Source: Lingula anatina
Taxonomy: Eukaryota > Brachiopoda > Lingulata > Lingulida > Lingulidae
Direction of reading: 5' to 3'
DNA: 61,984 nucleotides
Assembly (NCBI RefSeq): GCF_001039355.2
Contig: NW_019773515.1
Span: 596,481-658,464, forward strand
Part shown: positions 10,839 through 22,254 of the stretch, in pieces
How positions within the stretch are numbered: the first letter of the stretch is position 1
Layout of the letters: every line of letters starts with the position of its first letter
Made by a program: the position numbers and the translations under genes
Notes under the pieces: generated by a model
Told to the model about the DNA's origin: nothing
The model's database searches: none
What the model saw: the letters and a program-made list of their open reading frames with translations, nothing else

Positions 10839-11422
10839 NNNNNNNNNNNNNNNNNNNNNNNNNNNNNNNNNNNNNNNNNNNNNNNNNNNNNNNNNNNNNN
10901 NNNNNNNNNNNNNNNNNNNNNNNNNNNNNNNNNNNNNNNNNNNNNNNNNNNNNNNNNNNNNNNNNNNNNNNNNNNNNNNNNNNNNNNNNNNNNNNNNNNN
11001 NNNNNNNNNNNNNNNNNNNNNNNNNNNNNNNNNNNNNNNNNNNNNNNNNNNNNNNNNNNNNNNNNNNNNNNNNNNNNNNNNNNNNNNNNNNNNNNNNNNN
11101 NNNNNNNNNNNNNNNNNNNNNNNNNNNNNNNNNNNNNNNNNNNNNNNNNNNNNNNNNNNNNNNNNNNNNNNNNNNNNNNNNNNNNNNNNNNNNNNNNNNN
11201 NNNNNNNNNNNNNNNNNNNNNNNNNNNNNNNNNNNNNNNNNNNNNNNNNNNNNNNNNNNNNNNNNNNNNNNNNNNNNNNNNNNNNNNNNNNNNNNNNNNN
11301 NNNNNNNNNNNNNNNNNNNNNNNNNNNNNNNNNNNNNNNNNNNNNNNNNNNNNNNNNNNNNNNNNNNNNNNNNNNNNNNNNNNNNNNNNNNNNNNNNNNN
11401 NNNNNNNNNNNNNNNNNNNNNN
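10839..11422. other. Assembly gap (584 N), probably overlapping contigs
   Basis: The sequence before the gap (G17 at 10709-10725, then 10726-10838) is a noisy copy of the sequence after it (G23 at 11423-11445, then 11446-11561). Both contain TTCAGCAGTCAG and CGACCCCGCGAAGACCC in the same order. The left version is enriched in homopolymer errors. The two contig ends therefore seem to be the same DNA, and the gap may have no real length. Confidence 0.85.
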
Positions 11423-11561
11423 GGGGGGGGGGGGGGGGGGGGGGGATATTCAGCAGTCAGCGAGAGTCCCGAGTTGGGTCGACCCCGCGAAGACCCATGG
11501 TGTTTATGGGTAATATATTATAGAAGAGTGCCATAGACATAGACATCAAACGTTTCCAACA

Positions 11562-12060
11562 AACTATCTTTGTTTTAATGGAAATAGCAAAATCCTTGGT
11601 ATTATTGAATTCAAAAAGAACTATTTTGTAAGTGCCTTTCCCATTAAAATATCAGTTAACGTAGACCTTCCGATTCCGATTGCTGAATGAATTCACATTA
11701 GCAGATTAACACGCCTACTATTGTTTCCAACATATTCGTATAATCATTCGTACAATAATTCTGAAATATATTCACTGCCACTTATATAATAACAAAGTAA
11801 TCATGCACTAATAATGCACTGAAATCTCATGAGGGATGGCTTGAAAGCTATCTAGATTCACTCTGCTTTTTCTAAATGTTTTAAAATGATCTGCATAAAA
11901 AAGCGCGTTTCCAGGCGGAGCGTGCCGTCTGGCCAGACGGGGTCAAAGTCCACAACAGGGAAATCCCATGATTCATCAGTCTCGTGAGCCCGGGAAAATA
12001 AAGGTAACGACTGACAGAAAGGTCAGACGTCACCGAGTGGAAAGAGAATAGACACTAGCA
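11562..12060. other. No gene recognised; possible promoter near 11893
   Basis: AT-rich sequence. CATAAAAAAG near 11893 could be a TATA-like element for the small frame at 12061. Nothing else is supported. Confidence 0.3.
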
Positions 12061-12136
12061 ATGGGGAAGTTGCTGGAATTAGTCATTTTATTGTCTGCGT
12101 TTATTTTATATCAAGAATACGTTCATCGAGGGTGAG
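12061..12136 (+). CDS. Candidate signal-peptide first exon, unassigned
   Basis: A Met start at 12061 opens a short hydrophobic segment (MGKLLELVILLSAFILYQEY) that looks like a signal peptide or anchor. It runs to a possible donor (GAGG|GTGAGA) just before an in-frame stop. A TATA-like element lies about 165 bases upstream. No matching downstream exon was found before the EF-hand gene. It could be a first exon of an unseen gene, an alternative start of the EF-hand gene, or chance. The exact exon end is uncertain by one or two bases. Confidence 0.25.
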
Positions 12137-13539
12137 AATTTAATTTTTTCCTCAGTACAATCTAATCTGTCTGGGCTTTATTGCCCCCCCCCCCCCTCCC
12201 ACACACACACACATTTTATTAAAACATTATTTTTATCTTCTGATTCATACCCTCTGTCTCATATTCAGTATTGATTTTCTATTTTTGTTTGAAAATAATT
12301 GTGAGAGGCATTTAGCTTTGTCAAATTATGTTCAGACATGTGGGCGTTAAAGCGAAGAGTACTAAAATGTTACCGTAAGCCTCCAAAGCCTACAGACTTT
12401 TTTTCAATTTCTTTCTTTTTTGGCTTATTTATTTTCTTTAGTGTTCTTCTTTTAAACCTCTTAACTCATCTTATGACGTCACATCATACTCGTATAATCA
12501 CCAGCATTTAAATGCTTTTTAATGTCAACATTTGACAAAGACAAATATTGGAATCCGATATGTTGGTCTGAATGCAGTAGACGTATTTTTTCTTTTCTTT
12601 TTTTTTTACAAACCTTTACATATTGTCAGTATATGGGGTCTTAATGAAATATTTACCAAAAAACATGAATTAATCAAGGATATCTATACCGTTACTGTGT
12701 TTCATAGAAGTACGTTCCAAATCCAGTATATATAAGCTTACTGGAAAATCGGCCAGACTTTCAGATGTTCAAATGAGTGTTTGGTGGAAGCACTCGCTAC
12801 ATTTCATGACTGATCGACGGATACCATTACCTGTCCTCATAAGTATGTATAATCAAAAGAACACGTTATATTCGTATAAAAAAGGATCAAAACGAATTAA
12901 TAGAATACTTGAATAGAACATCTCACCGTATTCCACGCTATTGAATTTTTTTTTTTTTTTTTGCTATTAATTGACTTCTCTATCTTGCTTAGACTTCTTG
13001 AACTTTTTTCTTAAGTGCCACGGGGAGCACTTGAGAGAGCCAAATGTTTTTCAGAATTAACACTTTGACATATTGTGTGCTGTGGCGGAATTAGAGGGGT
13101 GTCAGGGGGTTCCTGACCCCCCACCCCACCCCCTTTCGATTTCTGAAGAAAAATCACCAATGTTCCCCTCTTCAAATTAGAATTTTGACTGGCTGAATCA
13201 TAGTTTTAAACCGGACCAAATGGCACTGTTCTCCCTCTAAAATACCAAATTTCCCGGGGCCCTACAGGGGGTCCCGAACCTCACGCAGAGGAAGGGGGGA
13301 GGGTCGGGTTTGCATACTCGGCCTGTCATTCTTAAAAAAACGGACCCCCTTCAAATAATTCTGGATGTGCATGGCTGTGAATGAAAGTTATTGTGTTAAA
13401 TATTTGCCCAAAACACACATGAATACATCACATACACACTGTTACTATGTTAACCTGGAGTTAAATCCAAATCGACCATCAACTACCAGAAAAACAGCCA
13501 GATTCTCATGATTTCTGTACGCTCATCCCCAAGTTTAAG

Positions 13540-14193
13540 GATATTGTAACCCTTTATTATCATCCTGATACCAAAAATGAGTTTTTCCTACATCTAATTA
13601 CTATATAATGCATCTGCCCTTGTGCTTATTTAAAACAATTAAAAGAAAAACTCGCAAATATACCGCGGTAGAATATAAGCGTTTATATTTTTCGGTGCAA
13701 TGCCTAAGCATAGGCTTAAATCGTCAAGTTAAACACCTTTCTATTTTGAGGTGAGATAGCAATCAGTATGGGACGTAATTTTCTCCCTGAACATTATTTT
13801 ATCACGAAAATTGTCAAATTTGACCACAAGTGTATAGACAACAATCCCGTTGGTATGTTTCTGGCGTGGAGTTGTGAGCCCCTAATTAAAGATTTTCATT
13901 TTAACAAAGACATTATTTGGCTTTATCGACGATAAGATCTCAACTACGACTTTTAAGAAAAATTGCTGACAGGGTTTTGTAGTAGGCCTACTAAATATTG
14001 TCATTAAATCGGCGTTGAAACGGTGATCGTGGGTGTTCAGGTAAAAGAGAAATTTGAGGAACCGATTTTTCAGTTCTTATCCCAAAATCGCAATCATGTC
14101 GTCACCCGTAAGATGACATATGTGTAAACGATAATTAATTTAGCTACTGAACATTGAAGATTTTAACCTACTGAACACTTGTTTATTGTCCAA

Positions 14194-14235
<42 letters not shown>

Positions 14236-14290
14236 CCATTCAAGACAGTGAATAAAGAGTTTTGTGCGAAAGGTGACTATATCCTTATAT
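13540..14290 (+). repeat. Dispersed ~680-bp repeat, copy 2
   Basis: Direct, diverged copy of 3945-4625, expanded by an (ATA)n microsatellite at about 14196-14233 that is absent from copy 1. Non-coding. Confidence 0.75.
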
Positions 14291-14640
14291 ACATGACAGG
14301 CTAGTAGTAGTAAATGCAAATGTAATTGTCGTATCAGCTAGCCTCGAAAAAGTTAAAAGAAATTTTAAAAAAGGAAATAATGTTAATAATGACGTTCGTT
14401 CGTTGACGCAGATCTTCGTCTGCTTAAAAACATCTGTATATAAAACGTGAAAAAATGTTTTCTTTCGATATCGAAAACGACCCCCCCCCCTTACACACCC
14501 ACACATCTCCACAATTGGTCATGACCCGACAGAAACATGCCACATGATGTAGTTGACATTTGCAGAGAAGTCAATTATCTCACTTGGCAACGAACTCGTG
14601 ACCTGAGGAGGCAATCTCTTGTTACACTGGGATACAGCGA

Positions 14641-14737
14641 CTATAAATAAGTCTGTTTCCCCAAAGACGGACGCATCCTTATTTTCTGAAGAACCGAGGA
14701 AGAGCTGTCTTGCCTTTCTTAGGGAAACACTGACAAG
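14641..14737 (+). promoter_or_regulatory. TATA box and non-coding first exon of EF-hand gene
   Basis: CTATAAATAA at 14641-14650 is a good TATA box. About 90 bases downstream, GACAAG|GTAAGAG is a strong splice donor (exon end 14737). With a start about 30 bases after the TATA box, a 5' untranslated exon of ~65 bases would splice to the acceptor at 15820, just ahead of the Met at 15825. The promoter call is inferred from position and sequence only. Confidence 0.55.
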
Positions 14738-15259
14738 GTAAGAGACATATTTGAGGGATTTTAGAACTGTTTTGGGGGTTGCTTAAAACTTTGTATGCTG
14801 CTGCATGATTTTTGTGAAGGGCATGTTTTACTTACTCGGGTAGTATGGTAACCTGAGAGTGTAAACGTATTTCCTTGTTTTGGTTTGTGTTATTGGAGTT
14901 CGTCTCGTTTGAACATAAATGCATTGCAACTAATGATATAGTTTAATAATAATTAGAAAGAAAAATCATTTTCATAAGAGACAGAATTAGATTGTGTAAT
15001 TTCAAATAAGATTCTACAAGAATCAACCACTCTTTTACGTATTTGGGTTTTCAAATGTTCAGCTAAATTCAAAGTTATTATTCTGAAGTTTTTTCAACAC
15101 CTGTTCGGCCGGCTTCTTCAGAGGATTTTTTAAAAATCTATATCAATCTGTCTGTTTGATACATGCCGTTTACTCGATCATTAAATTATCTATAAGGAAT
15201 AAGTGACAAATGCCGGAATATTCGGAAAATAATAATCTGATCGAAATTTGACAAAAATC

Positions 15260-15604
15260 TTAAAGTGATAATAACTCTTCGTTTTGGCCAAAAAATGAAT
15301 TTTCCTGGAGTAAACAACAATTTTCCCATACTTACCAATGGTTAATGAATCCATTTTTACATTCAAAGTTAGTCCCTGGTTTTTTTCTAAAAAGTTTGGT
15401 TTTTTGTTAAAGTCTCTTAAGAGGTTTTAACAGAGTATAGCCATCAGTGGAGGTCACGTGGTCTAAAGACAAGCTCCGATATCAGAATAATAGCTATAAC
15501 AGCCGTTTTTGTGGGAAAACAGAATATATTATATTTTTATGAGTCACTCACTATGTTTTTATTGTGAAATACAGATTTCATACGAAGAGTTATTATCCCT
15601 TTAA
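15260..15604. mobile_element. TTAA-flanked small TIR element, copy 1
   Basis: Palindromic ends AGTGATAATAACTCTTCG on the left and CGAAGAGTTATTATCCCT on the right are each flanked by TTAA. Copies lie at 51599-51925 and 54694-55038, of near-equal length (327-345 bp). It is non-coding and sits in the first intron of the EF-hand gene. TTAA could be a piggyBac-type target, or TA a mariner-type one. Confidence 0.85.
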
Positions 15605-15627
15605 TTTTGAAAAAAAACTATTCCAGA

Positions 15628-15705
15628 AAATATTATATTATATTATATTATATTATATTATATTATATTATATTATATTATATTATATTATATTATATTA
15701 TATTA
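15628..15705. repeat. (TATAT)n-type pentanucleotide microsatellite
   Basis: A run of repeated TATTA units of about 78 bases. A (TTA)n microsatellite at about 15788-15819 follows shortly and forms the tract before the acceptor of the first coding exon. Confidence 0.9.
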
Positions 15706-15787
15706 TTCGTCATTTAGTTCATTTATAGTTGGTGCTTTGAATTCTTTTAGATATTGTGTAAGATTTAATGGAAAGTGCAATTAGAAC

Positions 15788-15819
<32 letters not shown>

Positions 15820-15824
15820 GCACT

Positions 15825-18734
15825 ATGCCTTACCTGTGGACCGCCCTGCTGTTCCTAGCGTCCCTGTACCTGACCGAGAGTTGTGTACGGGTCAAGCAGA
15901 CAACTGACCGGAAGATGTACCACAAGGTCCGCTGTGAAACGCTGAGAGGGTGTTATGTGGAGATGGGCATGGAATGGTAAGGTGTTGTTAATTTTTAATT
16001 AATAACTGACTGTGAAGTGGGTAGTAGGTGGTAGCTGAAAGCTCTCTCTCTCAAAATAAAAATAAAAAACGTAATAATAAGAAGAAGAAGAAATAGAAGA
16101 AGAAGAATGTTTAAATTGCTTTAGTTCTATCCAACAGTTTTAATGCTTTGAAATATGATATTGCCAAGACAGTGAATATTTAAGGTAAGAAGTGACAATT
16201 TCACCCATTAATGAATGAATGAATCAAAGCAGTTAGTACGAGATAGGATTAAGATGAAATATTCTGTATGCTTCAGTTAATCAAACTGGATATGGTATCT
16301 GTTAATATTGAGGAGCATGTATATTTCTATTATGAATTAAACATCAAAAAGCCGAAAGTGATAGTAAAGTTTGTTGCGAGTAAGAAAATTCGGGTACGAA
16401 ATTGCTGTCACAAGGAAATAGAAACTGAAACTACGAGATATTCTTAAAACCTGGTTACTTCGGCCGATAACTGTTTATCTTCAAAAGGACTGGAAAGAAT
16501 TTTAATTTAAATCACAGATATCGTAGTTTCACTTAATACATTTCTAACGCAACAGAGAAGGTCTGAATTATTTGATACCAAAATGTATCATTCAGCTATA
16601 GGTTAAACTGCAGTGCTTCACCCCTGAGTCAAAGGGGCCATTAAGAATGGAAGGTCTGAGTATCAACTGGTCCAAGGCTCAAATGTGTCGGACCCTATAT
16701 AAAAGAGGATGAAGCCAAGGTTTAACCACTGTGCCCCTGCAGGGACGACGCATGGGGAGGCGTGTGAGAGGCATAGGCTCTGTTCTCACAACTTTTAGAT
16801 CGATCTATCACCGCGGGGAGTCTCACTAGATTACTGTCAGATAATCCGCCTTAAGTGTCCGTCCCCGCCTACTACAAGCTATAAGGGGAAATTAACTTTC
16901 GTGTCCGCCCGGCTGACAGCTATTTAGCGTGAACCCCCAGGGAGTTAGGTCGATCCAATGTAGGTCGATCTAATCTATGAGAATGGGGTGATAGAGACCA
17001 TAACAGGATTGAGCGATCTTCCCTTCATGTAGGGTCCGCCATATTTGAGCCTTGGGCCAGTTGATACCCGGATTTTCTATTCTGAATGGTCCCTAAGTGG
17101 CAGGTTGCTGTAATGTAAACACTGCCAGATACGGCACATTGTATTGACAATGCAATGTAAACATCCCTCCATATCCAGTCATGGTTGCCATTTTGACACA
17201 TCCGTAAACTATCAGCTAGCGTCCTTTCCTAGGCTCTATCAGTTTGATAACACTGCGGTTTACCTAAGAGTTCAAGACAGAATTTTATGATACGGGCCAA
17301 TGGACTTTTTTAAAAATATTTTTAACTCTAGGAACATCTTTTGTTCACGGAAAAAGGTTAACGCTTCACCTCAATATTATTTTTTGCACAGTACTGAATG
17401 TTCAAATTGCGACAGAATTTTCTTTTTGGTGAAGCGTGACGCCATTGCGTCAGATTTATGTATCTCTAATTTAATGAATGCGGGTAATTTCATACATTTA
17501 CATGCTTTCTACACAGGCGTGCCAGACGATCAACCACCAGTGACGTCATAGGGCCCCTCGTGATTCCCTCCAACGAGATCTCGCGTCTCTGTGACGGGAA
17601 TGGCGACAATTTCCTGGAGGAAATAGAGTACCGCACCTGCTTTACCGTGCCTGCCTATATGTCTGAGCAAACTTTTAAAGAGTTTGATAAAAACAGTGAG
17701 TATCGAGGGAGAATTACCTCTCTTGCCAAGTTGTTCTGTTTTGGTTTCATCTAGGTTTGGTGACTTTTAAAATTACTCAACGAGAACGCCCTGGACAAAG
17801 GGCAGCCATCATAGATAAAAAGAAAGAAAGAAAGTGTCAAAAACGAAACGCTCCTAACACTATTCAGAGGTCATAGATATTATATAGGCATAGACATCTC
17901 ACTTTTAACTGAAAAAAAATATGTGATGATTACATGCTCTGTTTTGCACTGCAGGTGACGGGAAGTTGGGGGAGGCGGAGGCTACCTCATTGAAAATCAT
18001 TCTGACAGGTAAGTTACACATGGATGGTCAATAATGAATTATTTTTCCCAATTTATATTGACCCATGTTCCACTTACCGATAGATATACATGTATATAAG
18101 CTAAACACTGATCTTCAAATTTGTGTAAGAAATATACCGATTTGTTAAGAGCTCTAAATGTTTTCTTTTTCACTTCTTTGAAAAAAATTCCACGCTTATA
18201 TTAGTATAATTTATACTTTTATGATAGTTCAGTTTTTCATATTAAAAATAAAAGCAATTGAATGGTCATAAAACAGTTTACTAAATGGTATTACAGTTGG
18301 TAACTTAGCACTTCTATCTTTCGCAGGCGGCGCAGACTGCTACAAGACGACAATAAAGCGGTGTACACTGCAGGCGCTGCTCACGTTGAGAGCCACCCTG
18401 AACATTTATAACGCTTCTCAGGTAGGAGCACGTGTGCCGTCTGTTATCATTGCCTTGGCTGTGATTTATTGAAACATTCTTATTCATTTATTTATGGTCA
18501 CACTTAAGGTCCTTGCGCGTGCGCCAATTCCACTTTTGACTAGTCGACCGGTCCACTAGTACACGACAAGATTGCAGGAGTCTACGACATATTTTTATCT
18601 ATTTTCTTAAATATAACTTAAAATTGACTTTCAACATGGTACAACGTTATTTAAGGTCACTGTGCACATCTCAGCTGTCCATCGTATTGACGTCGCTTTG
18701 GTTGTGTTTTCACTGTTGCCATTGACGTTAGGGC

Positions 18735-18773
<39 letters not shown>

Positions 18774-19870
18774 TTCTATTTGGGTTTTTTTTTCCTTTGG
18801 ACGGGGAACCCCCCGGGTTTTTGACTTTTTAAAAAATTTAATAAGTTTTTTTTTTTTTTTTTTTTGGTTTCNACATTGCCCGCAGTCTTAGCATGTCAAT
18901 AGGTGCCAGCGTGGTACAAGTCTCATCTCACGCCAAAAATCTGGGAGTTTATTTTGACAGTACATTGTCCATGAACAGGCAAATTTCTAACGTATCTAAA
19001 ACATGTATGTTCAATATTAGAAACATTGGTTCCTTACGAAAACATTTAACCGACTCTACTACAGCAACAGTTATACATGCCCTGGTTACATCAAGACTTG
19101 ATTTCTGCAACTCCCTTCTTTATGGATCTTCAGAGGAACAAATCAAACGGCTACAGCGTGTGCAGAATATATCTGCTCGCCTACTGACCCGCACTCCAAA
19201 AGACAACCACATTACTCCTGTTTTAATGATGTTGCACTGGCTCCCTGTCCGAGCATGCATTTTATTCAAACTTTTAACATTTGCACATGCAGCATTTTAT
19301 AAACTTGCACCTTCTTATTTAAATGAGCTTGTTTTACACTACGTGCCATCAAGAAATCTCAGATCAGGTGATCACCTTCTTCTTAAGGCTTATAAGGCAA
19401 GATTAGTATCATACGGTGATAAAGCTTTTAAATCTGAAGCACCAAAAGAATGGAATATTTTACCCATCAGTCTTAGACAAATTGTGGACCCTGGACATTT
19501 TAAAAAGGAACTAAAAACCCACCTTTTGAAACAATATTATCTTTAAATTCTTGAAAAAACACTTCTTAAGAAAATCTGTTCTTAGTTATAGTTTTAATTT
19601 TCCCCTTTTTTATCCATTTTATATATCCTAATATTTCATCTTTAATATTTTTCTATAATCATTTTCCTTCTTTTTTTCATCTTATAACCATAAGCAATAT
19701 TTTTCTTTTAATTTGAATTTAATAATTTTTGTAAAGTCTACTGAACACATGTTGGATTTTAGACTATAAATAAATATTATTATTATTATTTTATATATTT
19801 GCAGGATCGGACAACAGCTCTACCATCGCACGCTGCAGCTACTGTAGGCCAGTATCTGCCACTGTGGTGA
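15825..19870 (+). CDS. Secreted two-EF-hand protein, 181 aa, complete
   Basis: Five coding exons join with consistent phases: 15825-15976, 17517-17695, 17955-18008, 18327-18421, 19805-19870, all with GT-AG borders. The product starts with a signal peptide (MPYLWTALLFLASLYLTESC), then a Cys-containing segment (RCETLRGCYVEMGMEW, about residues 36-51). Two canonical calcium-binding loops follow, DGNGDNFLEEIE (77-88) and DKNSDGKLGEAE (108-119). The second is split by an intron after its fourth residue's first base. A third segment with paired Cys and the short C-terminus ATVGQYLPLW end the protein. Calcium binding outside the cell is the expected property; partners are unknown and I cannot name an ortholog. 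The last intron (18422-19804) contains a LINE fragment and a low-quality join. Polyadenylation signal AATAAA lies at about 20297. Confidence 0.75.
16633..17095. mobile_element. Family M2 small TIR element with nested M4 element
   Basis: The left end GGGGCCATTAAGAATGGAAG and a right end ending TTCTATTCTGAATGGTCCCT are inverted. Inner motifs TGGTCCAAGGCTCAAATGTG and CATATTTGAGCCTTGGGCCA also pair. A second element of a different family occupies about 16780-16998, so this is an insertion within an insertion. Confidence 0.75.
16780..16998. mobile_element. Family M4 small TIR element, copy 1 (nested)
   Basis: Ends TTTTAGATCGATCTATC and GTCGATCTAATCTATGAG are inverted. The interior (GCGGGGAGTCTCACTAGATT, GACAGCTATTTAGCGTGAAC, CAGGGAGTTAGGTCGATC) is nearly identical to 42038-42258. 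Non-coding. Confidence 0.8.
18740..18872. other. Low-quality join: poly-T tracts and single N
   Basis: Long T runs (about 18741-18770 and 18847-18865), a noisy AC/GG-rich stretch between them and an N at 18872 mark a contig join inside the last intron of the EF-hand gene. The 5' end of the following LINE fragment is therefore not reliable. Confidence 0.8.
18873..19790 (+). mobile_element. 5'-truncated LINE, C-terminal part of reverse transcriptase
   Basis: The open frame 18893-19546 (217 codons) matches the C-terminal part of non-LTR reverse transcriptases of the Jockey/CR1/L2 type: KNLGVYFDSTLSMNRQI (thumb start), then ALVTSRLDFCNSLLYG, LQRVQNISARLLTR, HWLPV and a final FKKELKTHLL segment. 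Catalytic palm motifs and any endonuclease lie upstream and are absent. The 3' end carries an (ATT)n tail near 19770-19790. The frame is intact, so the copy is young, but it cannot encode a working enzyme. It lies in sense orientation in the last intron of the EF-hand gene. Confidence 0.85.
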
Positions 19871-20296
19871 CCTCATGGTCATTGACCTCATGCAGGGTGT
19901 TGACCCCTGTGACGTCATCAGCTCCTTCCGGGAGTGCGTCCAGGAGTACACATTGGGTGCGAGGACGTGGTGTCTTATATGCTCGTTCAGGGGCCGAGGC
20001 CATGGTGCAGGTGTACTCCCAGATGGGTCTGTGTAGGGGCGTGACCATCTGACCTTGACATTGACATTTCACACAATCTTGACCTCTGATATATAAGTAC
20101 AAAAAGTTATATGGTGCTTTATATATAATAGGATGTTACTTCATAGCTGTTGTGGTTTTTAAATTGTAGAAATAGTGACATGACAAATTATGTTGACTGG
20201 ATGTGATTCTGATTTGGTACATTTTTCATGAAATAATATCTTTAAATGCATTTAGCAGCCATTTATAGCTCGTTTTCATTTTGAAAATAGACGATG

Positions 20297-20302
20297 AATA
20301 AA
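20297..20302 (+). terminator. Polyadenylation signal of EF-hand gene
   Basis: AATAAA about 430 bases after the stop codon. It is the first clear signal in a suitable position on the plus strand. Confidence 0.5.
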
Positions 20303-20329
20303 AAAGTTTGAAAATATTATTTTCTTTTT

Positions 20330-20941
20330 TTTATTATATCATTAACTTTTCACATAGATGCAGTTTCTGGCCATGGAAAACATGAAATACTGATCATCGC
20401 CCTATTAAATTATTGGTTTTGTACTAAAATGATAATAATAATAACAATAAATATTTTAACCATTACTGAGCAATTCTTCCAAAGTAAAAGGCAATCACGT
20501 TCACACAGTGTGGTTTAAAATGACATATCTTTATTTTTACCATGGCAGCCACTGAAGTTGGGCTCAAGTTTTATAGTCTTCAAGTTAAATTTTTACAGAA
20601 AATAAATAAATACTCGTAACTATAAAATAATATTGCAACATCCACCAGCCAACCCAATCGCTCTTCTTAGCTGTCCATTATCCAAGCTATTTTCAGCTCC
20701 GTGGGAAGCTGTACAGTCAAACAGACATTCTTGAGAATTCTGCATGTCAATAGAGGGCGACACCATCTACCGGAGTCTCAGCTGTAGGTGGCACTTATAT
20801 TTGTCTCTAAATACTATTCTGAAGTACTGTGATCTATAAAGAGACATAAGCTACAACTATGAGACCCTCAAAGACCCAATCTATGAGTGCTTTCAAATTA
20901 TTTTTTTATCTACTACACTACACATGAATCTACACTCTTCG
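20330..20941. other. Intergenic space between two converging genes
   Basis: It holds the 3' ends of the EF-hand gene (+) and the nucleotidyltransferase gene (-). TTTATT near 20530 could be the minus-strand polyadenylation signal. No other gene is seen. Confidence 0.4.
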
Positions 20942-22215
20942 TCATCCTAAAAATTCAGTCTCAGCTTTTTTCTTGAAATGCTCATGACAGATGACGTAGG
21001 ATTGGAGTCCACCGACATCAAAACGCCCAGAAATCTCCGTGGCATATACTGGAGCTCTGGAAAAGAAACCAAAAAAATCTGTAAATGTGGCTCAAGAAAA
21101 CTGGGGAAAGCCCTGCCTGGAATAGAAGACCAGCTGTAAGGCCCCATTCAGAATAGGGGACTAACTGCTGTAGTTCTAGGGTCAAATATGGCCGACCCAC
21201 TTGAATACTTCCCCATGGGATGTCTATTCAGTGTCTATTAGCAGATTAGACAGCAAGCTTTGTAGTGGGTCACCGTATTTGACCCTTGGACTAGTGAGTC
21301 CCCTGTTCTCAATGGCCCCTAAGAGCACATGGAGCTATTTTAGGAGGCAGTCAGGTGCTGACATCTGGTGGTGCTTCAGTTTCTTGAAATATCTGCACAC
21401 AAATGCTGCTGATTCACAAAATTGACCGTACAGATACATTTAAGCTACATATATTAAATTTTGAAATCCACTTACTTCTTTTCTATTGTCTTTTAAATAT
21501 AATGAATGCAATGTCTTAGTTGCTGATTCTATTCCCTAATGGAAATTGTATGTGACTATGCATATAAGACATAAAAACACCATAATTTACCTTTGGTATA
21601 AATAAGCAATAAAGTTTCCAGTTGCATCTCTGGCCTTCAATGGCAAATTCTAGAGTGAAAGAAATACAGTGTTTAATGAATAATATTCAGTTTTGACATA
21701 CTTTTCTTAGACTAGTCTTTTAAAATCTTCTGCTAAGTATGATTTATAGTAAATTAGACAATGGCTTTTCTTTAAAATAAATTGAAATTTATTTCATGTT
21801 TTTTTCTTCTTTATTTATAGATCTATGCTGCTTTAATAATGCTAGCATATATACATTTTTGTTAGAAAAACTGACACCACTCATAAAACAGAAACTAAAA
21901 TCAGGAAAAATATCTATGCTATCCAACAAGAGAACTCTTCATTCACATAACTGAAACGAGTCTAAAGAAATCACACTCTGTTTTCCACACAGATATTTTC
22001 CTCAGGTCACAGATATTTTCCTCAGGTCACCATACTCACCTTCTTCTCCTCTAAGAACTGAGACAGCAGTGGAAGACACTTGGATGACAAGAAATAAAAA
22101 CATGGGCACTAAAAATAATGGATAGAAACTGATAAATTAAACAAGAAAAAAGCTAATTATGTACCCTTTTAATTATCTTTATTAGACAACATTTACTCCA
22201 ATAAAAAAATAATAA

Positions 22216-22254
<39 letters not shown>

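Noticed and set aside
19839-20102. Frames of 62-87 codons around the EF-hand gene's last exon
   Set aside because: They overlap the spliced terminal exon and 3' untranslated region in other frames.
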